Assembly: GCA_031258055.1 (NCBI GenBank)
Contig: JAIRNM010000236.1
Span: forward strand, 1 to 7,244
Length of the DNA stretch: 7,244 bases
From: Bifidobacteriaceae bacterium
GTDB taxonomy: Bacteria > Actinomycetota > Actinomycetes > Actinomycetales > WQXJ01
Direction of reading: 5' to 3'
The notes beneath the pieces were generated by a model, which was not told the origin of the DNA, ran no database searches, and worked only from the letters and a program-made list of their open reading frames with translations. Positions 1-5,543 of the stretch are shown here, piece after piece (positions within the stretch are counted from its first letter, which is position 1; the number at the start of each line of letters is the position of its first letter). The translations under genes were made by a program, and so were the position numbers.

Positions 1-1
1 C

Positions 2-217
2 GAGGCGGGCGGTTCGGAAGGGATCGCGCGCGCCTATCGCCTTTCGCCACGGGAAGCCGAGGTACTCGGCTTGTGGGTCAAGGGCCATACCAGCGCCTTC
101 ATTGAGCGGAAACTCTGCATCTCCAAACACACCGTCAAAACGCATTTGACCCACATCCGGAGCAAGACTGGAACCTCCAGCCGCGAAGAGCTGCTGGCCC
201 TGCTGGAGATGCACTGA
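2..217 (+). CDS. LuxR-family transcriptional regulator, C-terminal HTH domain (5' end outside window)
   Basis: The visible 71 residues are a complete GerE/LuxR-type helix-turn-helix, open at the left edge of the window and ending at TGA. Diagnostic parts are LSPREAEVLGLWVKGHT (start of the domain, 'LT.RE.EVL'), then ERKLCISKHTVKTHLTHI (recognition helix; the usual form is 'LxISxxTVKxHxxxI') and a SSREELLALL end. It should bind DNA as a dimer and regulate transcription. The N-terminal sensor or membrane part is not visible, so the signal is unknown. In anaerobic Actinomycetota such regulators, often with a multi-membrane-segment N-terminus, commonly sit beside flavin-reductase genes. The flavoprotein gene 211 bp downstream on the same strand is therefore a plausible target (inference). 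The family call is secure; the target is not. Confidence 0.9.
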   Translation, partial: EAGGSEGIARAYRLSPREAEVLGLWVKGHTSAFIERKLCISKHTVKTHLTHIRSKTGTSSREELLALLEMH

Positions 218-428
218 ATCTGCTCATCGCCCAAAAGAGGCGATAGGCGCGGCACCAGCAATACACCCTCGCGGGCGATGGCAGACGACCGGCCCATTCG
301 TAGCTTGGGCTAGCAAGCCCGCTGCTCCAACGGAGGGGCGCGGCGTTCCGGGCAAAGAGGCCTTCAGCCGGGTTGGGTTATCGGTTCGTTTGGTCGGATG
401 CCCCATGAGACCAACAGAAAGGTAGGAA
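218..428 (+). promoter_or_regulatory. Leader of the flavoprotein gene: inverted repeat and ribosome binding site
   Basis: This gene-free leader lies between the LuxR-type gene and the flavoprotein gene. It holds a short hairpin GGGCT-AGCA-AGCCC at 307-320 that may be a weak terminator for the LuxR gene, though no T-run follows. An inverted repeat TTGGTC-N13-GACCAA at 390-414 lies just upstream of the ribosome binding site and could be an operator, for example for the LuxR-type protein (inference). The Shine-Dalgarno stretch AAAGGTAGGA at about 418-427 fixes the ATG at 429. I see no convincing -35/-10 pair. Confidence 0.4.
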
Positions 429-2207
429 ATGCGCAAGCCGTTACGTGAACACAGCGGAGAAGGCATCAATCGGAGGAGTTTTGTTAAGGCTGCGGTAGCC
501 ACCGGGGCGCTCGCCGCATCGGCGGGGGCGCTTTCAGGCTGCTCTCCTCGGTCAAAGGATGAGCCCTCGGCGCCAGCCGTGCCAGAAGGTGTGCTCACGG
601 CCGCCTCACTGCAGCAAAAGTGGGCCTTCGAGATCCCGCCCGAGCCTATCTCCGACGATCAAGTAGCAGAGACTATCGAGGCCGATGTTGTGGTGGTCGG
701 GGCCGGAACCTCGGGCCTTTGCACTGCCAACTCCGCGACTGAAGAAGGGCTGAAAGTCGTGGTCGTGGCCGCGAGCGCCGGGCCGGTCTCGCGTGGAGGC
801 TCGAACAACGCAATCTACAGCAGAGTCATGGAGCGCTTGGGCCTGCCCCGAACGCCCGCCGAACAGATTCTCAAAGAGGTCTTCTACGGCTCTTGCAACA
901 TGGACACCAAGAAGTGGTACAAGTTTTACAACTCCAGCGAAACCGCCATGAACTGGGCTATCGACCTGATGGAGGCGGGTGGCTACGAATGCGGCATTGA
1001 GGTCACAACGCCCACCGATCCCAACAGCCTGTGGGCCGTGCCCGCCACCTCTCACGGCTGGCTGAGCAAAGAGGTCCGGGCCACGGCGATGGGCCAACCG
1101 TTCTTCGTCCAGCGTCTCGCGGAGAGACTGGTCGAGCTTGGAGGCTCCATCTACTGGGAGAATATCGGCAGGCAACTGATACGCGGCGAGAAGGCGAACG
1201 GCACGGATGGGCGCGTCACGGGGCTGATCGCTGAGCGCCCCGATGGCAGTTTCGCCAAGTACATAGGCACCAAGGGAGTTGTGTTGGCCACCGGAGACTT
1301 CTCGGCCAACAGAGACATGATGGCGAAGTATTGTCCTGATCTGGCCAGCGCCATCACCGACGACATGTATGACTCGCCCACAAACTACGACGCTGGCTTC
1401 CAATATGGCGGCATCTACAAGGGCGAAGGCCAGCAAATGGGCCTTTGGATTGGTGCGGCTTGGCAGAAAGTGTTTCCAAACTGCCCCATGGGGGGCACCA
1501 TGGTGCCCGGCCCAGGACTCGGATATGGCTCCCACTGGGGTCTCATTGTCGACAAGCACGGCCAGCGCTTCATGGACGAGTACGGCGTGTCCTCCGCGAC
1601 CGGCCCTATCGTCAACTTGCAGGATGGGCGGCAGGCCTTCGCCATCTGGGACAAGTCTTACGCGGTCCACACGGGAACGACGGGGATCAGTCTCGAAGGC
1701 CCGCCAATCGGAGAGGAGCTTCCGCCGCCCACTGTCGACGAGCAACTCGCCATGTGGGACGCCCAGGTCGGAGGCGACGGAGCCAACATGCCAGGAGGGG
1801 GATTCGTCAAAGCCGACACCATTGAGGAAGTCATCTCGCAACTCGGGTTGCCGACATCGACAATCGAAACAGTCAACCGGTACAACGAGATGGCTCGGAA
1901 CGGCGCAGACACCGAATTCTACAAGCGGCCGGACATGCTGCATGAGATCAAGGAAGGCCCGTTCTACGGTGCGACAAACGCGCCCGGCAAGATGGTTCTC
2001 ACAGTGCTAGGCGGCTTGCGCACCAACTCCGACCTGCAGGTGTGCAACGACGCCGATGAGCCCGTACCGGGACTGTACAACGTCGGCACAATGGTCGGAG
2101 ACGCCTTCGCGGGCAACTATTCATTTATGGTGTGCGGAGCGAATCTGGGAATGAACTGCCTGACTTTCGGTTACCTGACCGGAAAACACATTGCCGCGAA
2201 CGAGTAA
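429..2207 (+). CDS. Tat-exported lipoprotein, FAD-dependent oxidoreductase (fumarate reductase/KstD flavoprotein superfamily)
   Basis: 592 aa. Residues 14-20 (NRRSFVK) are a twin-arginine motif, followed by a hydrophobic stretch and a lipobox LSGC with Cys38. The folded flavoprotein is thus probably exported by Tat and lipid-anchored outside the membrane. The FAD-binding Rossmann motif is VVVVGAGTSGL (87-97), with GVVLATGDFSANRDMM (283-298) and the C-terminal flavin-contact segment PGLYNVGTMVGDAF (547-560) also typical. No FMN-binding or heme motif is present, and no electron-donor partner lies in the window. The GQRFMDEYG motif (378-386) matches the family, but the Arg/His/Arg catalytic set of soluble fumarate reductase appears replaced (Ser388; no His before GGL at 528-530; no NRLGG motif). 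The C-terminal GANLG...LTFGYLTG pattern recalls ketosteroid dehydrogenases. The likely role is reduction of an activated C=C acceptor in anaerobic respiration; substrate unknown. The start is fixed by a good ribosome binding site. Stem-loops after the stop suggest a single-gene transcript. Confidence 0.9.
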   Translation: MRKPLREHSGEGINRRSFVKAAVATGALAASAGALSGCSPRSKDEPSAPAVPEGVLTAASLQQKWAFEIPPEPISDDQVAETIEADVVVVGAGTSGLCTANSATEEGLKVVVVAASAGPVSRGGSNNAIYSRVMERLGLPRTPAEQILKEVFYGSCNMDTKKWYKFYNSSETAMNWAIDLMEAGGYECGIEVTTPTDPNSLWAVPATSHGWLSKEVRATAMGQPFFVQRLAERLVELGGSIYWENIGRQLIRGEKANGTDGRVTGLIAERPDGSFAKYIGTKGVVLATGDFSANRDMMAKYCPDLASAITDDMYDSPTNYDAGFQYGGIYKGEGQQMGLWIGAAWQKVFPNCPMGGTMVPGPGLGYGSHWGLIVDKHGQRFMDEYGVSSATGPIVNLQDGRQAFAIWDKSYAVHTGTTGISLEGPPIGEELPPPTVDEQLAMWDAQVGGDGANMPGGGFVKADTIEEVISQLGLPTSTIETVNRYNEMARNGADTEFYKRPDMLHEIKEGPFYGATNAPGKMVLTVLGGLRTNSDLQVCNDADEPVPGLYNVGTMVGDAFAGNYSFMVCGANLGMNCLTFGYLTGKHIAANE

Positions 2208-2259
2208 CCCCTGCCTCAGAGCGGACAACCGGGCAAGGCGTCTTCGGACTATTACTAAC

Positions 2260-2297
2260 GGGGCTTCGCCCCAGCCCGGGGCCTTGATCTGGGCCCC
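2260..2297 (+). terminator. Tandem GC-rich stem-loops downstream of the flavoprotein gene
   Basis: Two hairpins lie about 50 bp after the flavoprotein stop: GGGGC-TTC-GCCCC (2260-2272) and GGGGCC (2278-2283) paired with GGCCCC (2292-2297) across an 8-nt loop. No T-run follows either one. They are thus not classical intrinsic terminators, but GC-rich hairpins without U-tracts are common at gene ends in high-GC bacteria. Confidence 0.45.
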
Positions 2298-2412
2298 CGA
2301 GTTGATGGTCCGCCAATTGTCTGGTGCGGTTGGCGGCATCGTGACGCCGTTCATGTCTAGGCGGCGGCCATGGATGTCGCTAGCAGGTTAGCTCACACCG
2401 GTTTTCCCATCT

Positions 2413-2448
2413 GTCCCGGCACTGCTCAGCGCTCCGCGGTGCCGGGAC
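2413..2448. repeat. Perfect 10-bp inverted repeat, possible bidirectional terminator
   Basis: The arms GTCCCGGCAC and GTGCCGGGAC are perfect complements around a 16-nt loop that itself contains the palindrome AGCGCT. It lies about 100 bp beyond the stop of the minus-strand nucleotidyltransferase gene. No T-run follows on either strand, so a terminator role is inferred from position and stem strength only. Confidence 0.4.
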
Positions 2449-2548
2449 TCCCAGCGCTTCCGGCAAACCAACAGACCGCCGATGCGCTGGGCCTTGCCGC
2501 GATGCGCGGAGCGAAGCACAGCCACAGTTATCCCGCGCGTGCCTCCTA

Positions 2549-3232
2549 TTACTGAAGTGGTCGGCTCTGGTGCAGTTCCGCCGCCCAAGTCGTGAAGAAC
2601 TCTATGAGGCCTGGGACATGGTCCGCGGCAATGGGGAATCGCTCAGGGTTGATGCGCGTCACCTGGTCAAGAGCCTGGGCGAAGAACTCCACGTCGAACC
2701 CATAGTCTCGCTCCTGAGCCAGAGTCAGGAGGCGCTCTTTACCGAAGATGCCAGCCAAGGTGTATACATCTACGAAGTCGCGGGGCATCCACCGTCCGAA
2801 CAGGGCGAGGGTCTTGCGTCCGGCGTTCTCTTCGACGCTAATGGTCGGTCCTAGCACAGTGACGATTGGCGGCAGGAGGCGGTCTGAATCCACGCCCATA
2901 TCCACCGGCAAATCGTTGCTGCCGTCGCTCACGATTAGACGCACAAACTCAACCGAGTCGATGACGACCTCAGCCGTCCAACCCCGAGCTTGGCACGCCG
3001 CGATGAAGGCGTCCTTGGTGAGGGATACCTCGATAGAACCGCGCGGAGCGAAGAAGTCGAGGTCATCGGTTTCGCGTTGGACGGCGCCTGCCGCGCTGAG
3101 CGCCGCGCCGCCAGCCAACAGGAAACCGCGGGCCTGTGGTAACGCGAAGAACGTGTGTGCGACTTCATGCTGGAACGCCGACAGTCGCGGGCTGCCGGTC
3201 ACGCCGCAGCTGCCGTCGTATGATGCCGCCAT
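2549..3232 (-). CDS. Nucleotidyltransferase, AbiEii/AbiGii (MenA-like) toxin family
   Basis: 227 aa, the usual size for this family. The nucleotidyltransferase core is visible: FLLAGGAAL (37-45, GG motif), then RETDDLDFF (53-61) with metal-binding Asp57 and Asp59, a third acidic residue in LPVDMGVDS (108-116, Asp111), and K140 followed by RDFVDVYTL (151-159), the family's 'K...R/KDfxDlyxL' signature. AbiEii-type toxins transfer nucleotides onto a target; related MenT enzymes modify tRNA acceptor ends. The target here is unknown. The gene follows the XRE-type gene on the same strand and overlaps its end. If ATG at 3232 is used the overlap is 34 bp. An alternative GTG at 3202 gives the classic 4-nt GTGA overlap, and neither start has a strong ribosome binding site, so translational coupling is likely. 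Family call secure; toxin role inferred from the paired arrangement. Confidence 0.85.
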   Translation of the reverse strand: MAASYDGSCGVTGSPRLSAFQHEVAHTFFALPQARGFLLAGGAALSAAGAVQRETDDLDFFAPRGSIEVSLTKDAFIAACQARGWTAEVVIDSVEFVRLIVSDGSNDLPVDMGVDSDRLLPPIVTVLGPTISVEENAGRKTLALFGRWMPRDFVDVYTLAGIFGKERLLTLAQERDYGFDVEFFAQALDQVTRINPERFPIAADHVPGLIEFFTTWAAELHQSRPLQ

Positions 3233-3777
3233 TCGCTAACCGCCGGCCACCATGCCTGTCGAACTGCTGGTGGGAACAGCGTGGTGTCCCACATCCGATC
3301 AAGCCGGTCGCCGTCTACAAAGCTCACGATCACCGCGGGGGTGCCTTCCGTGAGCAGTATCCGGTAGGCCAATTCCCGGTCGTTCTGGTCAGCGAGATCG
3401 AATGCCGAGACGCCGCCGGACCAATAGACGCCGCGCGGCAGCGTCACGCTGGCCGTAGCATGCTCAGCGTCAAGCGACCAGAGACGGGAGGGGGCAAAGA
3501 TCGGTCGTCCGCTTGGCAGCGACACGGCCCTAAATGCCACCGGGCCGCTCTTGGTGTCTATAACCGTGACGGGCGAGGCCGAGATATCGAGTCCCAGCCC
3601 AAGGGCCGACAGTACCTGCAGCGACTTAGCCAACTCGGCGCGTGGATGTCCGGCCTCAATGTCAAGAACGAAACGACGCCCCACTCCGGCACGCGCCGCT
3701 AGCTGAGCCTGAGTGAGAAGCTGCGCGCGGCGGGCACACCGAACCTGCTCGCCCAGACTCTCTACCGTCATATTCAC
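3199..3777 (-). CDS. XRE-family HTH protein with a distinct C-terminal domain, probable antitoxin of the nucleotidyltransferase
   Basis: 192 aa. Residues ~7-62 are a HipB-like XRE helix-turn-helix (SLGEQVRCARRAQLLTQAQL, ..., GVGRRFVLDIEAG, ..., LSALGLGLDI). The remaining ~110 residues form a second domain with a W/P-rich pattern (TLPRGVYWS, then RELAYRILLTEGTPA, FVDGDRLDRMWD, LFPPAVRQAWWPAV), ending in an Ala-rich tail. I cannot assign that domain to a named family. From general memory such HTH-plus-tail proteins accompany AbiEii-type nucleotidyltransferases, which fits an antitoxin that both represses the operon and blocks the toxin (inference). The GTG at 3777 and an ATG at 3771 are both possible starts. 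A candidate promoter places transcription start at about 3777, so the mRNA may be leaderless. A near-perfect palindrome upstream supports autoregulation. Confidence 0.75.
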   Translation of the reverse strand: MNMTVESLGEQVRCARRAQLLTQAQLAARAGVGRRFVLDIEAGHPRAELAKSLQVLSALGLGLDISASPVTVIDTKSGPVAFRAVSLPSGRPIFAPSRLWSLDAEHATASVTLPRGVYWSGGVSAFDLADQNDRELAYRILLTEGTPAVIVSFVDGDRLDRMWDTTLFPPAVRQAWWPAVSEWRHHTTAAAA

Positions 3778-3783
3778 ACGGTT

Positions 3784-3816
3784 AGCCTACTTGAAATGTG
3801 CCCGATCGGGAACATT
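3784..3816 (-). promoter_or_regulatory. Promoter and palindromic operator of the XRE/nucleotidyltransferase operon
   Basis: Bases 3795-3816 form a 22-bp palindrome with a single mismatched pair (3800/3811) and a perfect core CCCGATCGGG at 3801-3810. On the minus strand a -10 TAGGCT (3789-3784, matching TANNNT) lies 17 nt from TTCCCG (3812-3807), a weak -35. The palindrome covers the -35 and part of the spacer, where a bound repressor would block RNA polymerase. The predicted start of transcription (about 3777) falls on the GTG start codon. The palindrome is seen directly; the promoter and its binding by the XRE protein are inference. Confidence 0.55.
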
Positions 3817-3863
3817 ACCGGGCGGCCCGCATTCGTGGCCTGCGCAGGAGACGAGCGAGCGGA

Positions 3864-4073
3864 CTAGTGCTCGGACTCGCTCCGGTAGGCATCATCCGGC
3901 CGCAGCGCCGCGATGCGATCCCAGAAGCCCTCCCGGTCAGCCGCGTTCAGACTGTGCTCGATGACGGCGCCATAGGTCAAACCCTGGGCTTCAGCCCGGC
4001 GGCGGATACGGTCTCTGGTCGCGAGGGGGACTCTAATCGGAACAGTCTTGACAACCACGAGAGCACTATACAT
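3864..4073 (-). CDS. Small VapB-like antitoxin without a visible toxin partner
   Basis: 69 aa if begun at ATG 4073. The core TVPIRVPLATRDRIRRRAEA followed by GLTYGAVIEHSL has the strand-helix-helix layout of ribbon-helix-helix antitoxins (basic β-strand with alternating residues, then two helices). It is followed by an acidic, tryptophan-containing tail (EGFWDRIAALRPDD) of the kind that wraps a toxin. A second start at GTG 4058 (64 aa) sits 6 nt after a good -10 TATAGT (4070-4065) and fits a leaderless mRNA; ATG 4073 has AGGA directly abutting it, which is too close for a normal ribosome binding site. No toxin follows: the next gene downstream on this strand is the XRE gene 86 bp away. It may be the remnant of a module or act on a toxin elsewhere. 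The family is judged from pattern only. Confidence 0.6.
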   Translation of the reverse strand: MYSALVVVKTVPIRVPLATRDRIRRRAEAQGLTYGAVIEHSLNAADREGFWDRIAALRPDDAYRSESEH

Positions 4074-4081
4074 TCCTGTAT
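4065..4081 (-). promoter_or_regulatory. Palindrome overlapping the -10 of the small antitoxin gene
   Basis: ATACA-TTCC-TGTAT (4068-4081) is a perfect interrupted palindrome. On the minus strand it overlaps the candidate -10 TATAGT (4070-4065) and the ATG at 4073. This is the expected place and size for a ribbon-helix-helix operator half-site pair. No matching -35 was found at normal spacing, so promoter status is tentative. Confidence 0.45.
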
Positions 4082-4161
4082 GCGTCCCGCTCTACAACAA
4101 GGCGAGCCGCTGCACAGCAACGGCGCGCGGATACAAAACGAGACGCCCCGAGTTCTGAAGA

Positions 4162-4223
4162 GAAGTGCAACACCCCTACGGTTGTGGTTGCTGAACTACT
4201 ACCAGAAGAGGGGTTGCACTTCC
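4162..4223. repeat. Facing IS30-type terminal inverted repeats separated by ~31 bp
   Basis: The left arm GAAGTGCAACACCCCT (4162-4177) and right arm AGGGGTTGCACTTCC (4209-4223) are reverse complements apart from two extra bases in the left arm. From memory, GGTGTTGCACTTC-like ends are typical of actinobacterial IS30 elements. The right arm reads directly into the IS30 transposase fragment, so it is that element's left end. The left arm has the orientation of the right end of another copy. The layout is thus end-spacer-end, like two elements lying head to tail. As RNA it could also form a long hairpin. Confidence 0.55.
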
Positions 4224-4480
4224 TTGCCAGCACACTACACACACCTGTCCCTGGATGAGCGGGTCCAGATCGAGAAGCACCTGGACGCGGGCGTGTCGAT
4301 CCGTCAGACCGCCGAACTGCTGGGCCGCAGCCCGGCCACCATCTGCCGGGAGGTTAAACGAAACGGCTGGCGGCCCGCTAACACGTCGGCCGCGTACACC
4401 CCGTACCGGCCGAAACGCCTCAAGGCCGGGTCATGGACCGGCTTGCAGTACCGGGCCAGCATCGCCCAACCGAAAGGCGG
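4224..4480 (+). pseudogene. IS30-family transposase, N-terminal fragment
   Basis: About 80 residues of an IS30 transposase N-terminus are present: HYTHLSLDERVQIEKHL, then a helix-turn-helix SIRQTAELLGRSPATICREV with KRNG following, the classic IS30 DNA-binding block, and a YRPKRL...GLQYRASIAQ segment. The DDE catalytic domain (roughly the C-terminal two thirds of a ~350-400 aa enzyme) is absent, so it cannot transpose DNA. The fragment probably began at TTG 4224, with GAGGGG about 10 nt upstream. Homology fades around 4465-4480; the exact break cannot be placed by eye. The frame runs on into the PIN toxin gene without a stop, so an automatic gene call may fuse the two. Confidence 0.75.
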
Positions 4481-4524
4481 AGATCGAGCCCGCCCAGATC
4501 GCGCTGCGGGCGGCGGAGTTGTGA
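4471..4524 (+). pseudogene. Possible 3' remnant of the antitoxin partner of the PIN toxin
   Basis: In the frame one base off the toxin, a short acidic, Ala-rich tail (KAEIEPAQIALRAAEL) ends at TGA 4522-4524 and overlaps the toxin's GTG start by four bases (GTGA). That is the usual antitoxin-toxin junction. No antitoxin DNA-binding part precedes it, because IS30 sequence lies there instead. It could alternatively be frameshifted IS30 sequence, since IS30 enzymes can have an RKAE-like segment at this place. Tentative. Confidence 0.3.
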
Positions 4525-5543
4525 GGTACCTCCTGGACACGATGGTGGTGAGCGAATTGCGCCGTCCGGCCGGGGAGCCAGCCGTCAAGCGCTGGGTCGC
4601 CCGTCGGTCGGCCGAAGACCTGCACATCAGTGTCATTACCGTGATTGAGGCCGAACTCGGGGTGCTCGGCATGGAACGCAAGGACCCGCCTCAAGGCCGC
4701 GTGCTGCGCGAGTGGTTCGAGGCCCGACTGCTGCCGGGCTTCGCCGGGAGAGTCCTGCCCCTGGACCTGGAGGCCGCCCGGCGGGTGGCGCCTCTCTACG
4801 TCCCTGACCGGGCGGCCGCCCACGACGCTCTGATCGCGGGCACTGCTCTTGCCCACGGGCTGACTCTGGTCACCCGGAACTCCGGCGACTTCGCCCGCGC
4901 GGGTGTGCCCTTGATCGACCCGTGGGACGCTGCCAGAACGGTTTTCTCCGCCCTCCCCGCGCTGGTGGCGCGGTTTGAGCGTGGGCACGCCGACGGGCTC
5001 TCGCGCTGTTTACAGGGCAAGAGCGGGGCGCTGCCGGAGGAAGGCCGTGACGCGTTTCGCGGCAGTGTTCCAGGCAGAGTCCGGGACGCCCGGATGGTTG
5101 CCGGGTGCGTGTTCGGCTTGGAGCGCGTCGGCGAACTGTTCGCCAAGGCTCACGAGCAGCGAGTTGGCGCGGTCGCGGGGGATTCCCCAAGACTCTGCTT
5201 CTGCGACCAGATCGTCCCATCCGATGTCGTTGAACCGAGCCTTGCCGTTGACCAGGAGCGCAACTTCGCCGGTGGAGCGTGGCAAATGGAGGTGCATAGC
5301 GATGTCGTAGGCGGGCGCAAGCGCAGTCCGTCCGGTTGCGGTGTGGACGTAGGACAGGTTCTTGGCGTGGAGGTCGGTGTTGCCGACAAGGTGGCTGAAC
5401 CCGGTCAATCGCAACAGGTTGTCGGGCTCCACGCCATTAGCGATCAGCACCTCGGCTGCGTGGGCGAGCGACGGCATGCGGGCGGCACCTCGCTGGATCT
5501 TCCGGTGGGGGTCATCGGTGTTGAGCCCGATCGCCTGGGCTAG
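4521..5543 (+). CDS. PIN-domain ribonuclease toxin (VapC/FitB-like) with lost stop codon and antisense read-through tail
   Basis: The first ~136 residues (to about 4928) are a full PIN domain: YLLDTMVVSELRRP with Asp6, ITVIEAELG with Glu43, AAAHDALIAGTAL with Asp102, and LVTRNSGDF with Asp123, ending VPLIDPWD. All four acidic metal-binding positions are present; the usual DTN is DTM here. Such toxins cut RNA, often tRNA. The natural gene length is about 135-145 codons, but no stop follows. The frame stays open for ~200 more residues, because from 5010 it reads the exact complement of hipA codons; it stops at TAG 5541-5543, opposite a CTA codon of hipA. The tail is thus not an evolved domain. 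A TGA at 4976-4978, one frameshift away, may mark the ancestral end. The GTG start gives the conserved N-terminus. The partner antitoxin is missing or truncated by IS30 sequence, so the gene may be inactive or silent. Domain call secure; functional state unknown. Confidence 0.75.
   Translation: MRYLLDTMVVSELRRPAGEPAVKRWVARRSAEDLHISVITVIEAELGVLGMERKDPPQGRVLREWFEARLLPGFAGRVLPLDLEAARRVAPLYVPDRAAAHDALIAGTALAHGLTLVTRNSGDFARAGVPLIDPWDAARTVFSALPALVARFERGHADGLSRCLQGKSGALPEEGRDAFRGSVPGRVRDARMVAGCVFGLERVGELFAKAHEQRVGAVAGDSPRLCFCDQIVPSDVVEPSLAVDQERNFAGGAWQMEVHSDVVGGRKRSPSGCGVDVGQVLGVEVGVADKVAEPGQSQQVVGLHAISDQHLGCVGERRHAGGTSLDLPVGVIGVEPDRLG

Larger units (their letters stand above)
2208..2548. other. 341-bp gene-free stretch rich in inverted repeats
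   Basis: No convincing gene is seen here on either strand; the flanking genes converge on it. Besides the two hairpins at 2260-2297 it holds three more perfect inverted repeats. These are CCGCCAA/TTGGCGG (2310-2316 and 2330-2336, 13-nt loop), the 10-bp GTCCCGGCAC/GTGCCGGGAC (2413-2422 and 2439-2448, 16-nt loop) and CCCAGCGC/GCGCTGGG (2450-2457 and 2484-2491). They may be bidirectional terminators for the two converging operons, or a structured RNA. I found no tRNA or known riboswitch signature. Confidence 0.5.

Noticed and set aside
606..1943. Long open frame (445 codons) antisense to the flavoprotein gene
   Set aside because: It is in exact codon register opposite the real gene and stays open only because TTA, CTA and TCA codons are rare in this GC-rich sequence. 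The predicted protein has no family motifs.
2570..2854. Plus-strand open frame over the nucleotidyltransferase gene
   Set aside because: It lies opposite a gene with clear catalytic motifs and shows no recognisable domain.
4048..4072. Plus-strand promoter TTGACA ... TATACA
   Set aside because: The boxes match the consensus well but are only 13 bp apart, too close for a normal sigma-70 type promoter. They lie within the minus-strand antitoxin gene.
3798..4223. Upstream extension of the IS30/PIN reading frame to ATG 3798
   Set aside because: It starts inside the XRE operator palindrome and runs antisense to the small antitoxin. No ribosome binding site or homology supports it.
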